Below are positions 63,895 through 64,000 of a DNA stretch of 64,000 nucleotides, piece by piece. Where the stretch lies: contig JASANG010003588.1 of the NCBI GenBank assembly GCA_030248215.1, forward strand, positions 45,769-109,768, written 5' to 3'. The first letter of the stretch is position 1, and each line of letters opens with the position of its first letter. A model generated the notes under the pieces. That model worked only from the letters and a program-made list of their open reading frames with translations, was not told the DNA's origin and ran no database searches. Source of the DNA: Enoplolaimus lenunculus (taxonomy: Eukaryota > Nematoda > Enoplea > Enoplida > Thoracostomopsidae). The translations under genes and the position numbers were made by a program.

Positions 63895-64000
63895 GGCCAA
63901 TGTTACTTTAAGGGGTGTAACAGTAGATTAAGCGTATTCTTAAGCCTAAGCCTAATCCTGAGCGTCGCAAAAATGAATTCCTAAGCGTAAACCTAAGCCT
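63895..64000 (+). mobile_element. HexB element, cut by the window end
   Basis: GGCCAATGTTACTTTAAGGG then GTGTAACAGTAGATTAAGCG and CCTAAG hexamers running off the edge. Confidence 0.85.

Noticed and set aside
1-64000. CRISPR array, bacterial operon features, LTR or retrovirus-like elements, rRNA genes
   Set aside because: Looked for and not seen; the tandem repeats have no unique spacers and the DNA is clearly eukaryotic.

Overview
The window is animal nuclear DNA: AT-rich, intron-bearing and very poor in genes. The one gene I can name with confidence is a hairy/Enhancer-of-split (Hes) type bHLH-Orange repressor on the minus strand (coding span 45341 to 39760, six coding exons, 338 residues, C-terminal WRPW). 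Its first three introns cut the protein where I recall vertebrate HES1 being cut (before and after the first half of the bHLH, and after helix 2). That fits a deuterostome. The A+T bias and the load of small transposons would suit an invertebrate chordate such as an ascidian tunicate, but this is inference and no species can be read from the sequence.

Layout: 1-8.1 kb has two weak coding candidates (377-463 minus, 1450-1656 plus), a cluster of foldback elements and a plausible two-exon minus-strand gene (8094-7701, 5238-5012; 206 residues). At 8.4-18 kb lies a second plausible minus-strand gene (15642-14479, 12864-12157; 623 residues) rich in amphipathic helices of the A-kinase-anchoring type; it could even be the 5' part of the 8 kb gene. 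The 17.3-39 kb stretch is nearly all repeats, including two satellites that grew inside foldback elements. The Hes gene fills 39.7-45.4 kb, with MITEs and minisatellites in its introns. From 45.5 to 64 kb I find tRNA-derived SINEs, piggyBac-type MITEs, hexamer MITEs, GC-rich tandem repeats and two palindrome-bearing PIF/Harbinger-type elements, but no convincing gene.

The non-coding part is a patchwork of at least ten short DNA-transposon-like families, often nested. Labels used here: FB1 (GAGTC foldback, TA target duplication), FB2 (CACTGTAAATTCC foldback, TA), HexA and HexB (ends GGCC-ATGT, internal TTAGGC hexamers, 8-bp duplications), GACCC element (TA), PAL (ends TGCGGGGTTCACG, internal CATATG-centred palindromes, 3-bp TWA), PB-tR (CCCTTTCTCACAT ends, TTAA, internal tRNA-Gly-like segment), GTTGCGC element, CACGTG-end element (TTA), hAT-type elements (8 bp) and SINE-S. 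In several nests an uninterrupted copy of the host element exists in the window, so the target duplication can be read directly.

Most promising for novelty: the PAL pair (two elements with the same ends but different sets of internal palindromes), the PB-tR family (a Pol III-like tRNA segment inside a TTAA cut-and-paste element), a 345-bp higher-order repeat born inside an FB2 copy, and an hAT-type element carrying an exon-like open frame. No retrovirus-like or LTR element, CRISPR array or rRNA was seen.
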